The translations under genes and the position numbers were made by a program. This document shows positions 56,441-64,000 of a DNA stretch of 64,000 nucleotides, in pieces. The notes beneath the pieces are model-generated. The model saw nothing but the letters and a program-made list of their open reading frames with translations. It searched no databases and was not told the DNA's origin. Source of the stretch: Aquisalimonas lutea (lineage in GTDB: Bacteria > Pseudomonadota > Gammaproteobacteria > Nitrococcales > Aquisalimonadaceae); assembly GCF_030409225.1 (NCBI RefSeq), contig NZ_JAUFPK010000001.1:1227026-1291025 (forward strand), read 5' to 3'. The stretch's first letter is position 1; each line of letters opens with the position of its first letter.

Positions 56441-56458
56441 ATGCAAGAGCCTCGCCAG
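56441..56458 (-). promoter_or_regulatory. Sigma-54-type promoter for the PEP-CTERM gene at 56311
   Basis: On the minus strand CTGGCGAGGCTCTTGCAT contains TGGC and TTGCA with GG and GC 10 bases apart, close to the RpoN consensus TGGCAC-N5-TTGCA. It lies about 130 bases before the ATG, which leaves room for a leader. Confidence 0.7.
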
Positions 56459-56584
56459 TTCACCGTTGTTTTAATGAATACAAAAGCATAGATCGCCGGC
56501 GGTTCGGCTTTTATAGAGTCTGTGTCAAGGAATTCGACGTCCGTTAACCTACGCAGAATAGCGAGTCTCGGTTGTGACCTGACC

Positions 56585-56860
56585 GGAACACGTGCCTTTG
56601 CGGGCTTTGGTGCTCGTGACGGGGCGGAAGAGTTCGTCTACCCGTGAACTCCGGCCTCATGCCAGCACCCTTCTCGTCGACGTCGATGATCATGTCGCCT
56701 GTGGCGGGCTCTGCCCGGACGGTGAACGATATCGTCGTCGGGCCTGCCTGTCCGTTTTCGGGAGCAACAGAGCCCTCATGTTGGATGACCCCGTGCCCAG
56801 ACGACGCCCACGGGACATTGTCAAGCGGTCCGACAGGGCTCTCGACGTGCATCACTTGAA
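56585..56860 (-). pseudogene. Decayed fragment of a second PrsK-like histidine kinase
   Basis: The minus strand reads TVRAEPATGDMIIDVDEKGAGMRPEF, then after a one-base insertion VDELFRPVTSTKARKGT. These match prsK at 63080-63240 in this window (TVRAEVAGNEMIIDV, GAGMTPEF, DELFRPFTSTKSSKG), including many identical codons. Only the middle of the ATPase domain (G1 box and following) survives. It stops at about 56590, and upstream of 56760 similarity fades. No H box, start codon or promoter. Copy of a paralogue or of prsK by duplication. Confidence 0.75.
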
Positions 56861-57004
56861 GTCAGGCTAGCTAAATATTGCAAGGATATTCCCAGCAGCA
56901 AAATCCAAGTTTGTCGGACACGTTGACCACTTCACGTGACATCGTCTCCGTAGGCATGATTCGACTGACAATGGCTGGCGTGCAACGACCGCTTCAGTGC
57001 CTGG

Positions 57005-57035
57005 AAAAAGAACAGCCCCGCGCAGGGCGGGGCTG
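57005..57035 (-). terminator. Strong intrinsic terminator after the DUF1194 gene
   Basis: On the minus strand CAGCCCCGC and GCGGGGCTG form a 9-bp stem with 5-base loop, followed by TTCTTTTT, 25 bases beyond the stop at 57061. Confidence 0.88.
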
Positions 57036-57060
57036 ATGAACGCTGAGGCGACTACCTGTT

Positions 57061-57864
57061 CTAGCGCCTGCGGCGGGCGCCAACCAGCATCCCGAACAGC
57101 CCGAGCCCCATCAGGCCGAGGGCGCCGGGTGCCGGCACCGATACCTCGGGATCGATCTCGCGCAGAATCTTCGCGCTGATGGCGTCGCTGAAGCCGTTAA
57201 AGTCCTGAACGATGTCCTGGAACGCGCCAGGGCCGGCAATGACGTTGGTCGCTCCATAGTCCAGTGCGTTGATCTGGTCATTTGGGTCATCGCCGAAGAA
57301 CTCCCGGTCGTCGATCCACAACGCGTTGATGGTATCGATGTCGCTGGCCAGGGCCGAATCCCGTGCGGCCTGGAGCGGTTCACATACGGGGGACGAGTAA
57401 ATGCAGTCAACGCTCTCCGAGCCATCGCCGGAAACGTCGATCACATTTCTCGTGCCTTCATAGCCATTGTCCGTGAACAGATCGACGCCGAAGTTCAAGC
57501 CATTGGTCATTCCGGTGCTTGTGCCGCTACCGCCACGTGGCGCTTCAGCGATTGCGTCGGCGAAAGCGTTGGCCGAAGCTGCGTCACTGATCTGGGTCCA
57601 GTCCACGGCCACGCTCGCGGAACTGGACCAGTCGACCAGCGTGACCGCGATCGATCCGATCGAGCCATCCATGATCTTGGATATGATGTCGCCGTCACGG
57701 AAAGCGGCTTCATAGCCGTTGCGCTGAAGTGCGAAATCGTTGCTGTCGACGCTGCCCGACACGTCATTGAGAAGCGCAAGTTCCAAGTCCACAGGCACTG
57801 CTTGGCCGGTGCCCGCCCACATTGCCGAAGCACAGACAAATGATATCAATACCTTGCGGCGCAT
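57061..57864 (-). CDS. DUF1194 (VWA-like) PEP-CTERM protein
   Basis: A 267-residue exported protein. Signal peptide 1-22 (LISFVCASAMWAGTGQA). The body is a von Willebrand A-type fold of the DUF1194 family: LLNDVSGSVDSNDFALQRNGY (MIDAS DxSxS seen as DVSGS), GSIAVTLVDWSSSASV, GTSTGMTNGLNFG, RNVIDVSGDG, and DREFFGDDPNDQINALDYGATNVIAGP. The C-terminal signal is VPAPGALGLMGLGLFGMLVGARRRR. VWA domains bind metal and proteins, so it may be an adhesive matrix protein. Its terminator is strong; the upstream gap is AT-rich with a nested palindrome. Confidence 0.9.
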   Translation of the reverse strand: MRRKVLISFVCASAMWAGTGQAVPVDLELALLNDVSGSVDSNDFALQRNGYEAAFRDGDIISKIMDGSIGSIAVTLVDWSSSASVAVDWTQISDAASANAFADAIAEAPRGGSGTSTGMTNGLNFGVDLFTDNGYEGTRNVIDVSGDGSESVDCIYSSPVCEPLQAARDSALASDIDTINALWIDDREFFGDDPNDQINALDYGATNVIAGPGAFQDIVQDFNGFSDAISAKILREIDPEVSVPAPGALGLMGLGLFGMLVGARRRR

Positions 57865-58443
57865 ATTCTTCTCCCCTTATTGATTTTGGCGCGAGACTGC
57901 ACGCCCTACCGTAAACGCTTTCGACCATTCGAGCCGGCGACCCTTGGCGCCGGCCAACCGTCGGAATCCCCATGGACTCGGGAACCCCGGCAACGGTTAC
58001 AACCCCTAGATTGCAATTAACATGCACAATCGATAATTGCTCTATAAATCATATAGTTTATCGATTCACTCAGCCCGGCACGGCTCGTTGGTGTAATGTG
58101 TTTCGACGATCCGCCAAATAGCTGCCTGATTGGCCGGGCCGGGCACGGGGCATGCCTCCGCACTTCGGAAACCTTGAAGGATAGCTGCACGTGAGCGCGG
58201 GCGGGGTGGCGCACCCAGGCGGCAACGCGGCGAGGGCGGGCGAGAAGACGGCATCAGGGGTTCAACCGAGCGGCTTACCGCAAGTGGGTCGCTTACAGGA
58301 CGGGAAATCCTGGTGGCGCTCTCTCATAGGCCCTGGCCGTTGACGCCAGTGGTTCCTGTGCAGGAACGGCCGAGACACTACGGGCTATTTTGGAGGGCAC
58401 GGCGAGCAACGCACCCTGCTCTCGGCCCCCGACGCGTTCATTC
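57865..58443. other. Gap with AT-rich palindrome, no gene seen
   Basis: Between the DUF1194 gene and the small PEP-CTERM remnant no open frame has a ribosome site or family features. GGCGCC-rich hairpins (GCCGGCGACCCTTGGCGCCGGC near 57940) and the nested palindrome at 58028-58066 are the notable structures. Confidence 0.5.
58028..58066. promoter_or_regulatory. Nested AT-rich inverted repeat
   Basis: AATCGATAA (58028-58036) and TTATCGATT (58058-58066) are perfect 9-bp arms; inside lies a second perfect pair CTATA/TATAG. The block stands out as AT-rich in GC-rich surroundings, 164-202 bases upstream of the DUF1194 gene. Likely a protein-binding or DNA-bending site. Confidence 0.45.
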
Positions 58444-58605
58444 ATGTCTCTCACAGATCCAATTCTCGCCGACACTTTCAAGGCGGAGAGCCCGGAGAAA
58501 ACCGACTTTGTCTTGGTGGCGATCGGGACGCTGCCGGCGCCCGGGTGCCTCGTCCTTTTGGGCGCAAGCCTAGTCGGATTTCGGATCGTGGCGCGGCGCC
58601 GCTAG
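58444..58605 (+). pseudogene. PEP-CTERM C-terminal remnant
   Basis: A 53-codon frame whose end is a sorting signal: LPAPGCLVLLGASLVGFRIVARRR. The preceding 30 residues are acidic and there is no signal peptide. Only the last part of a cargo gene remains, on the plus strand, opposite to the other cargo genes. An in-frame ATG at 58390 would extend it, still without a signal peptide. Confidence 0.55.
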
Positions 58606-58639
58606 GCCATAAGCTGATAACGCGGCTTGGTCCGGCTTG

Positions 58640-58664
58640 AAAACGGCGGCCCTTGGCCGCCGTT
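58640..58664 (-). terminator. Intrinsic terminator of the prs operon
   Basis: AACGGCGGC and GCCGCCGTT form a 9-bp stem with a 5-base loop; on the minus strand TTTTC follows. It is 62 bases after the prsT stop. Confidence 0.75.
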
Positions 58665-58725
58665 CCTCGTTGCGGTGCCAGTGGTGAGCGAAGGCGAGCC
58701 CCGCGTCGCGTGGAGCTGGTGGTAT

Positions 58726-61509
58726 TTACTCGAGTTCTTCCATCAGACGATGTGCCTGTTCGCGCGACGGGAAGGGCTCGTCCGTATCGAGCGCCTCACG
58801 GAGCTGCTCTCGCGCGCGCCCCGTTTCACCGCTCTCGGCGAGCGCAGCCGCATAGTGGTAGCGAATGCCCAGATTGTCGGGGGCCTGCTCGACGGCATTG
58901 GAAAGCAATTCGATAGCCCGCTCCACGTTGCCCGCCTGGAGTTCGATCCAGCCGAGAGTGTCGGTGACGGCCGGACTGTCGGGTGCGAGTTCGTGCGCCG
59001 CTCGGGCCGTCTCCAGGGCGCGATCATCGTCGATCTCGTGATAGCTCCAGGCCAAGTTGTTCAGTATCGATGCGTTGTCGTGGTTAGTCGCCTCTGCCAG
59101 CGCCTCGAAATGTGGTACGGCCTCCAGATAGTCGCCGCGCTGCACGTACCACTGGGCTAATGACATCCGGCTGCCGTTATCGTCCGGGTTGTTCTCAAGC
59201 CACCGCTCTAGTGGCGCGGCGGGGTTGTCTATGCCCGCTTCGTTACGGCTCGTAACAAGCGGGCCCAGGGCGTCACGCTGTCCCGCGTCGACGGCGCGAT
59301 CGTAAGCGGCTGCGGCGGCCTCGTGCTCGCCCGCGGCGGACAAGGCGTGGCCTTGTGCAAGATTCCCAGGACCTGTGCCGTTGTCCTGTTCCTTGAGCGC
59401 GTGCGCGGTCTCCAGGGCAGCTTCGTAGTTGCCTTGCTCGATCTGCGTCATGGCCAATGTGTAGGCCGGTTGGATCAACTCCGGCCGGTCAGCGACCAGC
59501 GCCTTGAGAGTCGCTAGCGAGCCCTGCGTATCACCCTCTTCACTCTGTGCTTGCGCGAGCTGGAAGCGCAGCTCGGCCGAGTCAGGCGCGGCGTCGACCG
59601 CCGCCTGTAGGCTGTCGACCGCGGCCTCGGCTTGGCCGGCCTCGAGGCGAAGTCTCCCCTGAAGCGCAAGGACTTGTGGGTTGCGGCGAGCGCGCTGCAC
59701 AGCCCTATCGGCTGCCGCGAGTGCTGCCTCGAGATTGCCTTCGCGGCGTTGTAACCGGGCAATGGCGACGTAGGGCTGGACAGCTTCTTCAGCAGCGGTC
59801 GCCCCGCGCTCAAGGGCGTTGATAGCGTCCGCGGTGTTGCCGAGGCGATTGTGTGCCTCGGCAAGTGCCATGAGAGCGGTCAGGTTGTCGGGCGCGATCT
59901 GGAGTCCTCGTTCGAGATGGCTGACCGCCCCCTCGGCGTTGTCTTGTGACAGCGCCAGGAGCCCCATGTTGAACGCGACCTGCGCACTGTCAGGTGCCAG
60001 CTCGCTTGCGCGCTCAAAAGCGGCCTGAGCTTCGTCGAAACGCTCAAGCGCCATGTAGACGCCGCCGGCGACGTTGTGTGCCGGGGCGCTTTCGGGATAG
60101 TTGTCAACAAGGGCCTCAGCCTCCTGAACGGCACGGTCCGTTTCCCCGCCGCGCAGCGCGGCTAGCGCGAGGTATTGCCGGCGCATGAGCTCGTCGTCAC
60201 CACCGGCAAGCCCCGGTTGTTCCAGCAGCGCGAGCGCAGGCTGGGCAGCGCCCTGGCCCATCAACGTCCGTGCGAAGCGCAGTCGCGCACGCTGTGTCTC
60301 CGGATTGCCCGGGTCTGGTGTGTCGAGATTGGCGATGACGCTTTCTATATCGTCGCCTGCCGCGCGCGCGAGCAGAGCCAGCGCCTCGCTGTCATCCGCC
60401 ACATGACGGATACCCTCAGCGAGAACGCGACTGGCCCGCTCACCCTGGTCCATGCCGCGGTGAGCCGTGGCGAGCATCGCGCGCGCTTGTGCATTCGCTG
60501 GCTGGGCGGAGACCACGTCTTGGAGCAGATTGACTGCCTGTGCGTATTGCTCCTCCTGAAGGCGAATGGCACCCAAGACGAATTGCGCCGGCATGTTGTT
60601 CGGGGCATTGCTGAGTACCGTCTGCAGACGTTCTTTCGCCGTATCGAGATCGCCGTCACCATAGGCGATCACCCCTGCCAGATAGTTGGCATACGGATGG
60701 CGGGTGCCTTGCTGGCGCATGGTCTCCACATGCTCCTTGGCCTCGTCCTGACGTCCTTCGGCGAGAAGAATCTGGGCATACTGGCCGCGCGCGTTGAATT
60801 GCTCTTGCACCGAGATATCTGTGAAAGGCAAATCCAGAACGCGCTCATATGCGGCCAACGCGTCGTCGCGGCGGTTCGCGAGGCGGGCGGCGTTGGCGGT
60901 CGCAAGCCAAGCAGCAGGTGATTGCTCGTCGGCAGCTACGGCGCGCTCGGCAAAGTCTGCCGCGTCGCTCGGACGATTGGCGTTGGCAGCCAGTCGCGAC
61001 AGACCGACCAAGGCGGTGACATGGTCATCGTCCCGGGCAAGCACATCCTCAAACGCTCGTCGGGCCGCCTGCTGATTCCCGGTCTGACGGTGTGCTTCAC
61101 CGATGAGTGCTTCAAGATCAGCCCGGGCGTCAGAGTCGGTGAGGTCGTCCATGCTGACACGTGCGTGGACTTCCTCGGCGCGGCGGTCCCAGATCAGGGC
61201 ACGGGCGAGCTTGGGGTCAATACGGTCTGCGGAAATGCCGCCGGCACGTGCGCGTTCGAGCGCGTCCACAGCGCGACCGTATTCCCCTTGGCGTAGCGAG
61301 GCGACGCCGAGCCCGTAGCGTGCCTCGGCGTTGTCCGGATTCTCTTCCAGCACCTCCCGGTAGTCGGCAATGGCGGACTGGTAGCGCCCTTGTTCGCGCA
61401 TCTCGGCGGCGCGTTCCATGAGTTCGTCAACCCCTTGGGCGCCGCAACCAGTGACTATAATGGCCAGCGAGGCCAGTCCGAGCCAGTATCGAATTCCTTG
61501 CTGCATCAT
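58726..61509 (-). CDS. prsT: PEP-CTERM system TPR-repeat lipoprotein PrsT
   Basis: A 927-residue lipoprotein. Signal ends at lipobox VTGC with Cys22. The rest is an almost continuous array of tetratricopeptide repeats: YQSAIADYREVLEENPDNAEARYGLG and about 20 further 34-residue units with the W/G/Y/A/P pattern (for example DEAQAAFERASELAPDSAQ). This matches the PrsT family of XrtA/PEP-CTERM loci, which presumably scaffolds EPS export or sorting at the periplasm. It is the last gene of prsK-prsR-prsT, 40 bases after prsR, with its own terminator. Confidence 0.93.
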   Translation of the reverse strand: MMQQGIRYWLGLASLAIIVTGCGAQGVDELMERAAEMREQGRYQSAIADYREVLEENPDNAEARYGLGVASLRQGEYGRAVDALERARAGGISADRIDPKLARALIWDRRAEEVHARVSMDDLTDSDARADLEALIGEAHRQTGNQQAARRAFEDVLARDDDHVTALVGLSRLAANANRPSDAADFAERAVAADEQSPAAWLATANAARLANRRDDALAAYERVLDLPFTDISVQEQFNARGQYAQILLAEGRQDEAKEHVETMRQQGTRHPYANYLAGVIAYGDGDLDTAKERLQTVLSNAPNNMPAQFVLGAIRLQEEQYAQAVNLLQDVVSAQPANAQARAMLATAHRGMDQGERASRVLAEGIRHVADDSEALALLARAAGDDIESVIANLDTPDPGNPETQRARLRFARTLMGQGAAQPALALLEQPGLAGGDDELMRRQYLALAALRGGETDRAVQEAEALVDNYPESAPAHNVAGGVYMALERFDEAQAAFERASELAPDSAQVAFNMGLLALSQDNAEGAVSHLERGLQIAPDNLTALMALAEAHNRLGNTADAINALERGATAAEEAVQPYVAIARLQRREGNLEAALAAADRAVQRARRNPQVLALQGRLRLEAGQAEAAVDSLQAAVDAAPDSAELRFQLAQAQSEEGDTQGSLATLKALVADRPELIQPAYTLAMTQIEQGNYEAALETAHALKEQDNGTGPGNLAQGHALSAAGEHEAAAAAYDRAVDAGQRDALGPLVTSRNEAGIDNPAAPLERWLENNPDDNGSRMSLAQWYVQRGDYLEAVPHFEALAEATNHDNASILNNLAWSYHEIDDDRALETARAAHELAPDSPAVTDTLGWIELQAGNVERAIELLSNAVEQAPDNLGIRYHYAAALAESGETGRAREQLREALDTDEPFPSREQAHRLMEELE

Positions 61510-61549
61510 CTCACTCCGTTTACAGGACGAACGCCCTGACTTTTGCCGT

Positions 61550-62917
61550 TCAGGTATCCGCGCCGGCCTTGACGCCGTGCTTGCGCATCAGGTCGTACAG
61601 TGTGGGGCGCGAGACCCCCAGAAGCTCCGACGCCTTGGACACGTTGCCGTTGGCATGCGTCATCGCCGTCTCCAAAGCTCGTTGTTCAGCCTCGTGACGC
61701 ACTTGCCGCAGATTCAAAGGGGGGAGGGTGCCGACCCCTCCGTCCGGTTCCGCGAGGCTGAGGTCGGCACTGTCGATCAACTTACCATCAGTGAGAATGA
61801 CGGCCCGTCGGATTGCTTTCTGAAGTTCACGCACATTGCCGGGCCATTGGTAGCCATGGATCGCATTGATGGCGTCGTCGGTGAACCCCCGCACGTCCTT
61901 GCCTTCCTTCTCCGCTTCCTGGATGAGGAACATCCGCGCGAGAAAGACGCTATCGCCTTCGCGCTCGCGCAGCGGCGGAATGGCAATCTCGATGTCGTTG
62001 ATCCGATAGTAAAGATCCTCGCGGAAGGCATTGTCCTTGATGAGTTGGCCGAGATTTTGGTGGGTCGCGCAAATCACACGCACGTCCACCGGAATCGACT
62101 GACGCCCGCCGACGCGCTCCATGACACGCTCCTGGAGAAAGCGCAGCAGCTTTGACTGCAGCGCCATGGGCATGTCACCAATCTCGTCGAGCAAGACCGT
62201 CCCGCCGTCGGCGTTCTCGAGCTTGCCCTTCGTCTGCCGATGGGCTCCGGTGTAAGCACCCTTCTCGTAGCCGAAGAGCTCACTCTCGAGGAGGTTTTCC
62301 GGAATAGCGGCGCAATTGATCGCCACGAAGTTGCCTCTGGCCCGGTCGCTGAGGCTGTGGAGCGCACGCGCAAGCACTTCCTTGCCCGTGCCCGTCTCAC
62401 CGAGCAGGAGGATGTTGCCGTTGGTGTTGGCGACTTTCTCGACCATCCGACAGATCTTGAGCATGCGCTGGCTGCCAGTGGCGAATCCGTCCAGGGCGGT
62501 TCCCTGCGTGCGCAGCAGCTCACGATTCTGCCGTTCCAATTCAGCAACATGGAAGGCGCGCTCAACGATGAGGTTCAGCGTGTCGGGTTCGACGGGTTTT
62601 TCGTAGAAGTCGTAGGCGCCGAGGCCGACCGCCTTGACCGCGCTGGATTCATCGCCGTTGCCGGTAACGACGACGACTTTCGTATGGGGGGCCGCACTGA
62701 GGATCTCGCTGAGCGTGGCCATGCCTTCACTTGTGCCGTCCGGGTCCGGGGGAAGACCGAGGTCCTGGAGCACAACCATGGGCTCGTGGCGGCGCAACTG
62801 CGCAAGTGCGCTTTCACGGTCCTCGGCATAGAGCACCTCGTAGCGATCAAAGTGCCAGCGAAATTGCGCCTGCATGCCGGGGTCGTCCTCGACGATGAGC
62901 AGCTTTTGTGCACTCAC
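61550..62917 (-). CDS. prsR: Sigma-54-dependent response regulator PrsR
   Basis: A 455-residue activator. Receiver domain 1-120 with acidic Glu10-Asp11-Asp12 and phosphoacceptor Asp52 (VLQDLGLPP). AAA+ domain about 145-375: Walker A GETGTGKE, sigma-54 contact loop GAYTGA, Walker B GGTVLLDEIGDM. The C-terminal Fis-type HTH is NGNVSKASELLGVSRPTLYDLM. It matches the PrsR family of PEP-CTERM-box regulators. prsR and prsK overlap by 4 bases. It should activate cargo genes with -24/-12 sites, two of which are visible at 55483 and 56441. Confidence 0.95.
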   Translation of the reverse strand: MSAQKLLIVEDDPGMQAQFRWHFDRYEVLYAEDRESALAQLRRHEPMVVLQDLGLPPDPDGTSEGMATLSEILSAAPHTKVVVVTGNGDESSAVKAVGLGAYDFYEKPVEPDTLNLIVERAFHVAELERQNRELLRTQGTALDGFATGSQRMLKICRMVEKVANTNGNILLLGETGTGKEVLARALHSLSDRARGNFVAINCAAIPENLLESELFGYEKGAYTGAHRQTKGKLENADGGTVLLDEIGDMPMALQSKLLRFLQERVMERVGGRQSIPVDVRVICATHQNLGQLIKDNAFREDLYYRINDIEIAIPPLREREGDSVFLARMFLIQEAEKEGKDVRGFTDDAINAIHGYQWPGNVRELQKAIRRAVILTDGKLIDSADLSLAEPDGGVGTLPPLNLRQVRHEAEQRALETAMTHANGNVSKASELLGVSRPTLYDLMRKHGVKAGADT

Positions 62918-64000
62918 CGGGCTCCTCCTGTCTGTGCTGCCGTGTCGCTCATCGATGCGTGAGGCTCGCCATCCCGCTGCCGGGCCGGCAGCGTCAGCCG
63001 GAACCGGGTGCCGGCACCCGGTTCACTCACCACACTAACGCGCCCGCCGAGCCGGTGGGCGAACTCGCGGGCCTGGTGCGCACCGATCCCCATGCCCTTG
63101 CTGGATTTGGTGCTGGTGAACGGGCGGAAGAGTTCATCGCGCACGAACTCGGGTGTCATACCCGCACCGGTGTCCGCGACGTCGATGATCATCTCGTTAC
63201 CGGCAACTTCCGCGCGGACGGTGACCGTGCCGTCATCGGGGGTGGCGTCCTGGGCATTGCGGACGAGATGGACCATGACCATGGCGAACTCGTCCGGGTC
63301 CGCCTCGACCACGCGGTCTTCCGTGGCGAGCTCGAGGTGCGGGTGCGGCGTGCGGTCGCCACAACGCGCGGCGGCGTCGTTGAGCAGGCGCTCGACGTTC
63401 ACCCGCTCGGTGAAACCGCGTTTCTGACTGCGCTGCAGGTGCTCCAGCAGCCGCTCCATGCGGCGCACGGAATTGCCGATGGTCTCCATGGCGTCGTCGA
63501 CAAAGGCCGGGTTGTGCTTGTGCTTGTCGGCATTTTTTACAACCAGCGACTGCTGCGCGATAAGGTTTTTCAGATCGTGCATGAGGAACGCCGTGAGCTG
63601 GTTGAATGCCTCAAACTGCCGGGCCTGGGACAGCGCCTGAGCGTCCTCGTATTGCCCGAGATAGCTGGCAATCTGGCGGCCGAGCGTTTTGAGAAGATCA
63701 CGGTCCTCCCAGGTGATCTCGGTATTCACATCAGGCCGGGACAGGAGAATGAATCCGGTCACCGTCTCCTGCTGGAGCAGCGGAATAATCGCCCATGCCT
63801 TGTCCATGTTCTCGATGGCGGCCGGAAGAGTCATGTGGTTGTACCGCTCCGGGCGATCACGGTACTCCGCCATGTCGATGATCCATTTATGTGTGCGCAG
63901 GAAGGTCACTAAGGGCGCGTCATCCGCGATCGTACTGTCGGCTGCGACGTCCGTGCGCCAGGCCCCCATGGGGGTGAATCCCCCTTCGAGCTCCTGGTGG
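62914..64000 (-). CDS. prsK: PEP-CTERM system histidine kinase PrsK (C-terminal part)
   Basis: The gene runs off the right edge; the frame stays open to 64000 without a start, so only about 362 C-terminal residues are seen. They comprise a GAF-like domain (LLQQETVTGFILLSRPD), the His-phosphotransfer region FLMHDLKNLIAQQSLVVKN with the phosphorylated His, an N box (HLVRNAQDAT), G1 DTGAGMTPEF, F box RPFTSTKSSKG and G2 GIGAHQAREFAHRLGG. This is the PrsK pattern (HDLKN). Membrane helices of the family lie upstream of the window. Its partner PrsR is immediately downstream. Confidence 0.93.
   Translation of the reverse strand, partial: HQELEGGFTPMGAWRTDVAADSTIADDAPLVTFLRTHKWIIDMAEYRDRPERYNHMTLPAAIENMDKAWAIIPLLQQETVTGFILLSRPDVNTEITWEDRDLLKTLGRQIASYLGQYEDAQALSQARQFEAFNQLTAFLMHDLKNLIAQQSLVVKNADKHKHNPAFVDDAMETIGNSVRRMERLLEHLQRSQKRGFTERVNVERLLNDAAARCGDRTPHPHLELATEDRVVEADPDEFAMVMVHLVRNAQDATPDDGTVTVRAEVAGNEMIIDVADTGAGMTPEFVRDELFRPFTSTKSSKGMGIGAHQAREFAHRLGGRVSVVSEPGAGTRFRLTLPARQRDGEPHASMSDTAAQTGGAR

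Noticed and set aside
57961-58020. Sigma-54 site before the DUF1194 gene
   Set aside because: The best match has GG and GC 11 bases apart instead of 10, which RpoN rarely tolerates.
1-64000. tRNA, rRNA or CRISPR arrays
   Set aside because: No cloverleaf with TTCGA-type arm, no rRNA motif and no regularly spaced direct repeats were found by reading; a covariance-model search could still find a divergent RNA.

Overview
The window is about 64 kb of GC-rich chromosome from a gammaproteobacterium. The markers are dapA-bamC followed by purL, FmdB-aspS, a NhaP2-type antiporter, DUF2058, and folE-folX. Many proteins are Asp/Glu-rich, and there is an XrtA-type PEP-CTERM/exopolysaccharide locus. Together these suggest a halophilic, Ectothiorhodospiraceae-like organism. 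That placement is inference, because no rRNA gene is present.

Layout. 1-4.1 kb: a truncated methyltransferase, a lipid-A-type acyltransferase, dapA and bamC, with two MITE-like palindromic repeats in the gaps. 4.2-9.7 kb: purL and an acyl-CoA ligase. 9.8-10.5 kb: a PIN/Phd toxin-antitoxin pair with a repeat operator. 10.5-15.7 kb: DUF815 ATPase, DUF2058 protein, K+/H+ antiporter, phasin, folX and folE. 15.8-19.5 kb: a giant PilZ-DUF1631-GGDEF-EAL protein. 19.7-24.3 kb: fused 5-oxoprolinase, flavin reductase and truncated globin.

24.3-31.4 kb is accessory DNA. It starts with a strikingly AT-rich 1.8 kb patch holding one small two-helix membrane protein. After a FAD reductase comes a phage-like control region: a frameshifted S24-type repressor, a LAGLIDADG-type endonuclease with an N-terminal helix-turn-helix-like part, a broken Ner-like regulator and a divergent XRE/CI-type regulator. 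This is the least familiar gene arrangement in the window.

31.5-43.9 kb: haloalkane dehalogenase, CorA, a PAP2-response regulator-histidine kinase set with a convergent methyltransferase, a seven-domain GGDEF-EAL sensor, an orphan HTH antitoxin-like gene, pncB and an SDR. 43.9-45.9 kb is a graveyard: a TRAP permease with an internal stop and a missing N-terminus is joined head-on to the tail of an Asp/Glu racemase, next to a frameshifted trypsin-like protease with a PEP-CTERM-like tail. 45.9-50.5 kb: retropepsin-like protein, DUF1614 protein, FmdB, aspS and a phosphoesterase.

51-64 kb is the PEP-CTERM system. epsB and a nucleotide-sugar dehydrogenase (polymer synthesis) are followed by an array of PEP-CTERM cargo genes, three intact and two apparently truncated, and then the regulators prsK-prsR-prsT. 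Two cargo genes have good sigma-54-type -24/-12 sites, which fits control by PrsR, an enhancer-binding protein carrying GAYTGA. A decayed piece of a second prsK lies inside the cargo array. The exosortase itself is not in the window.
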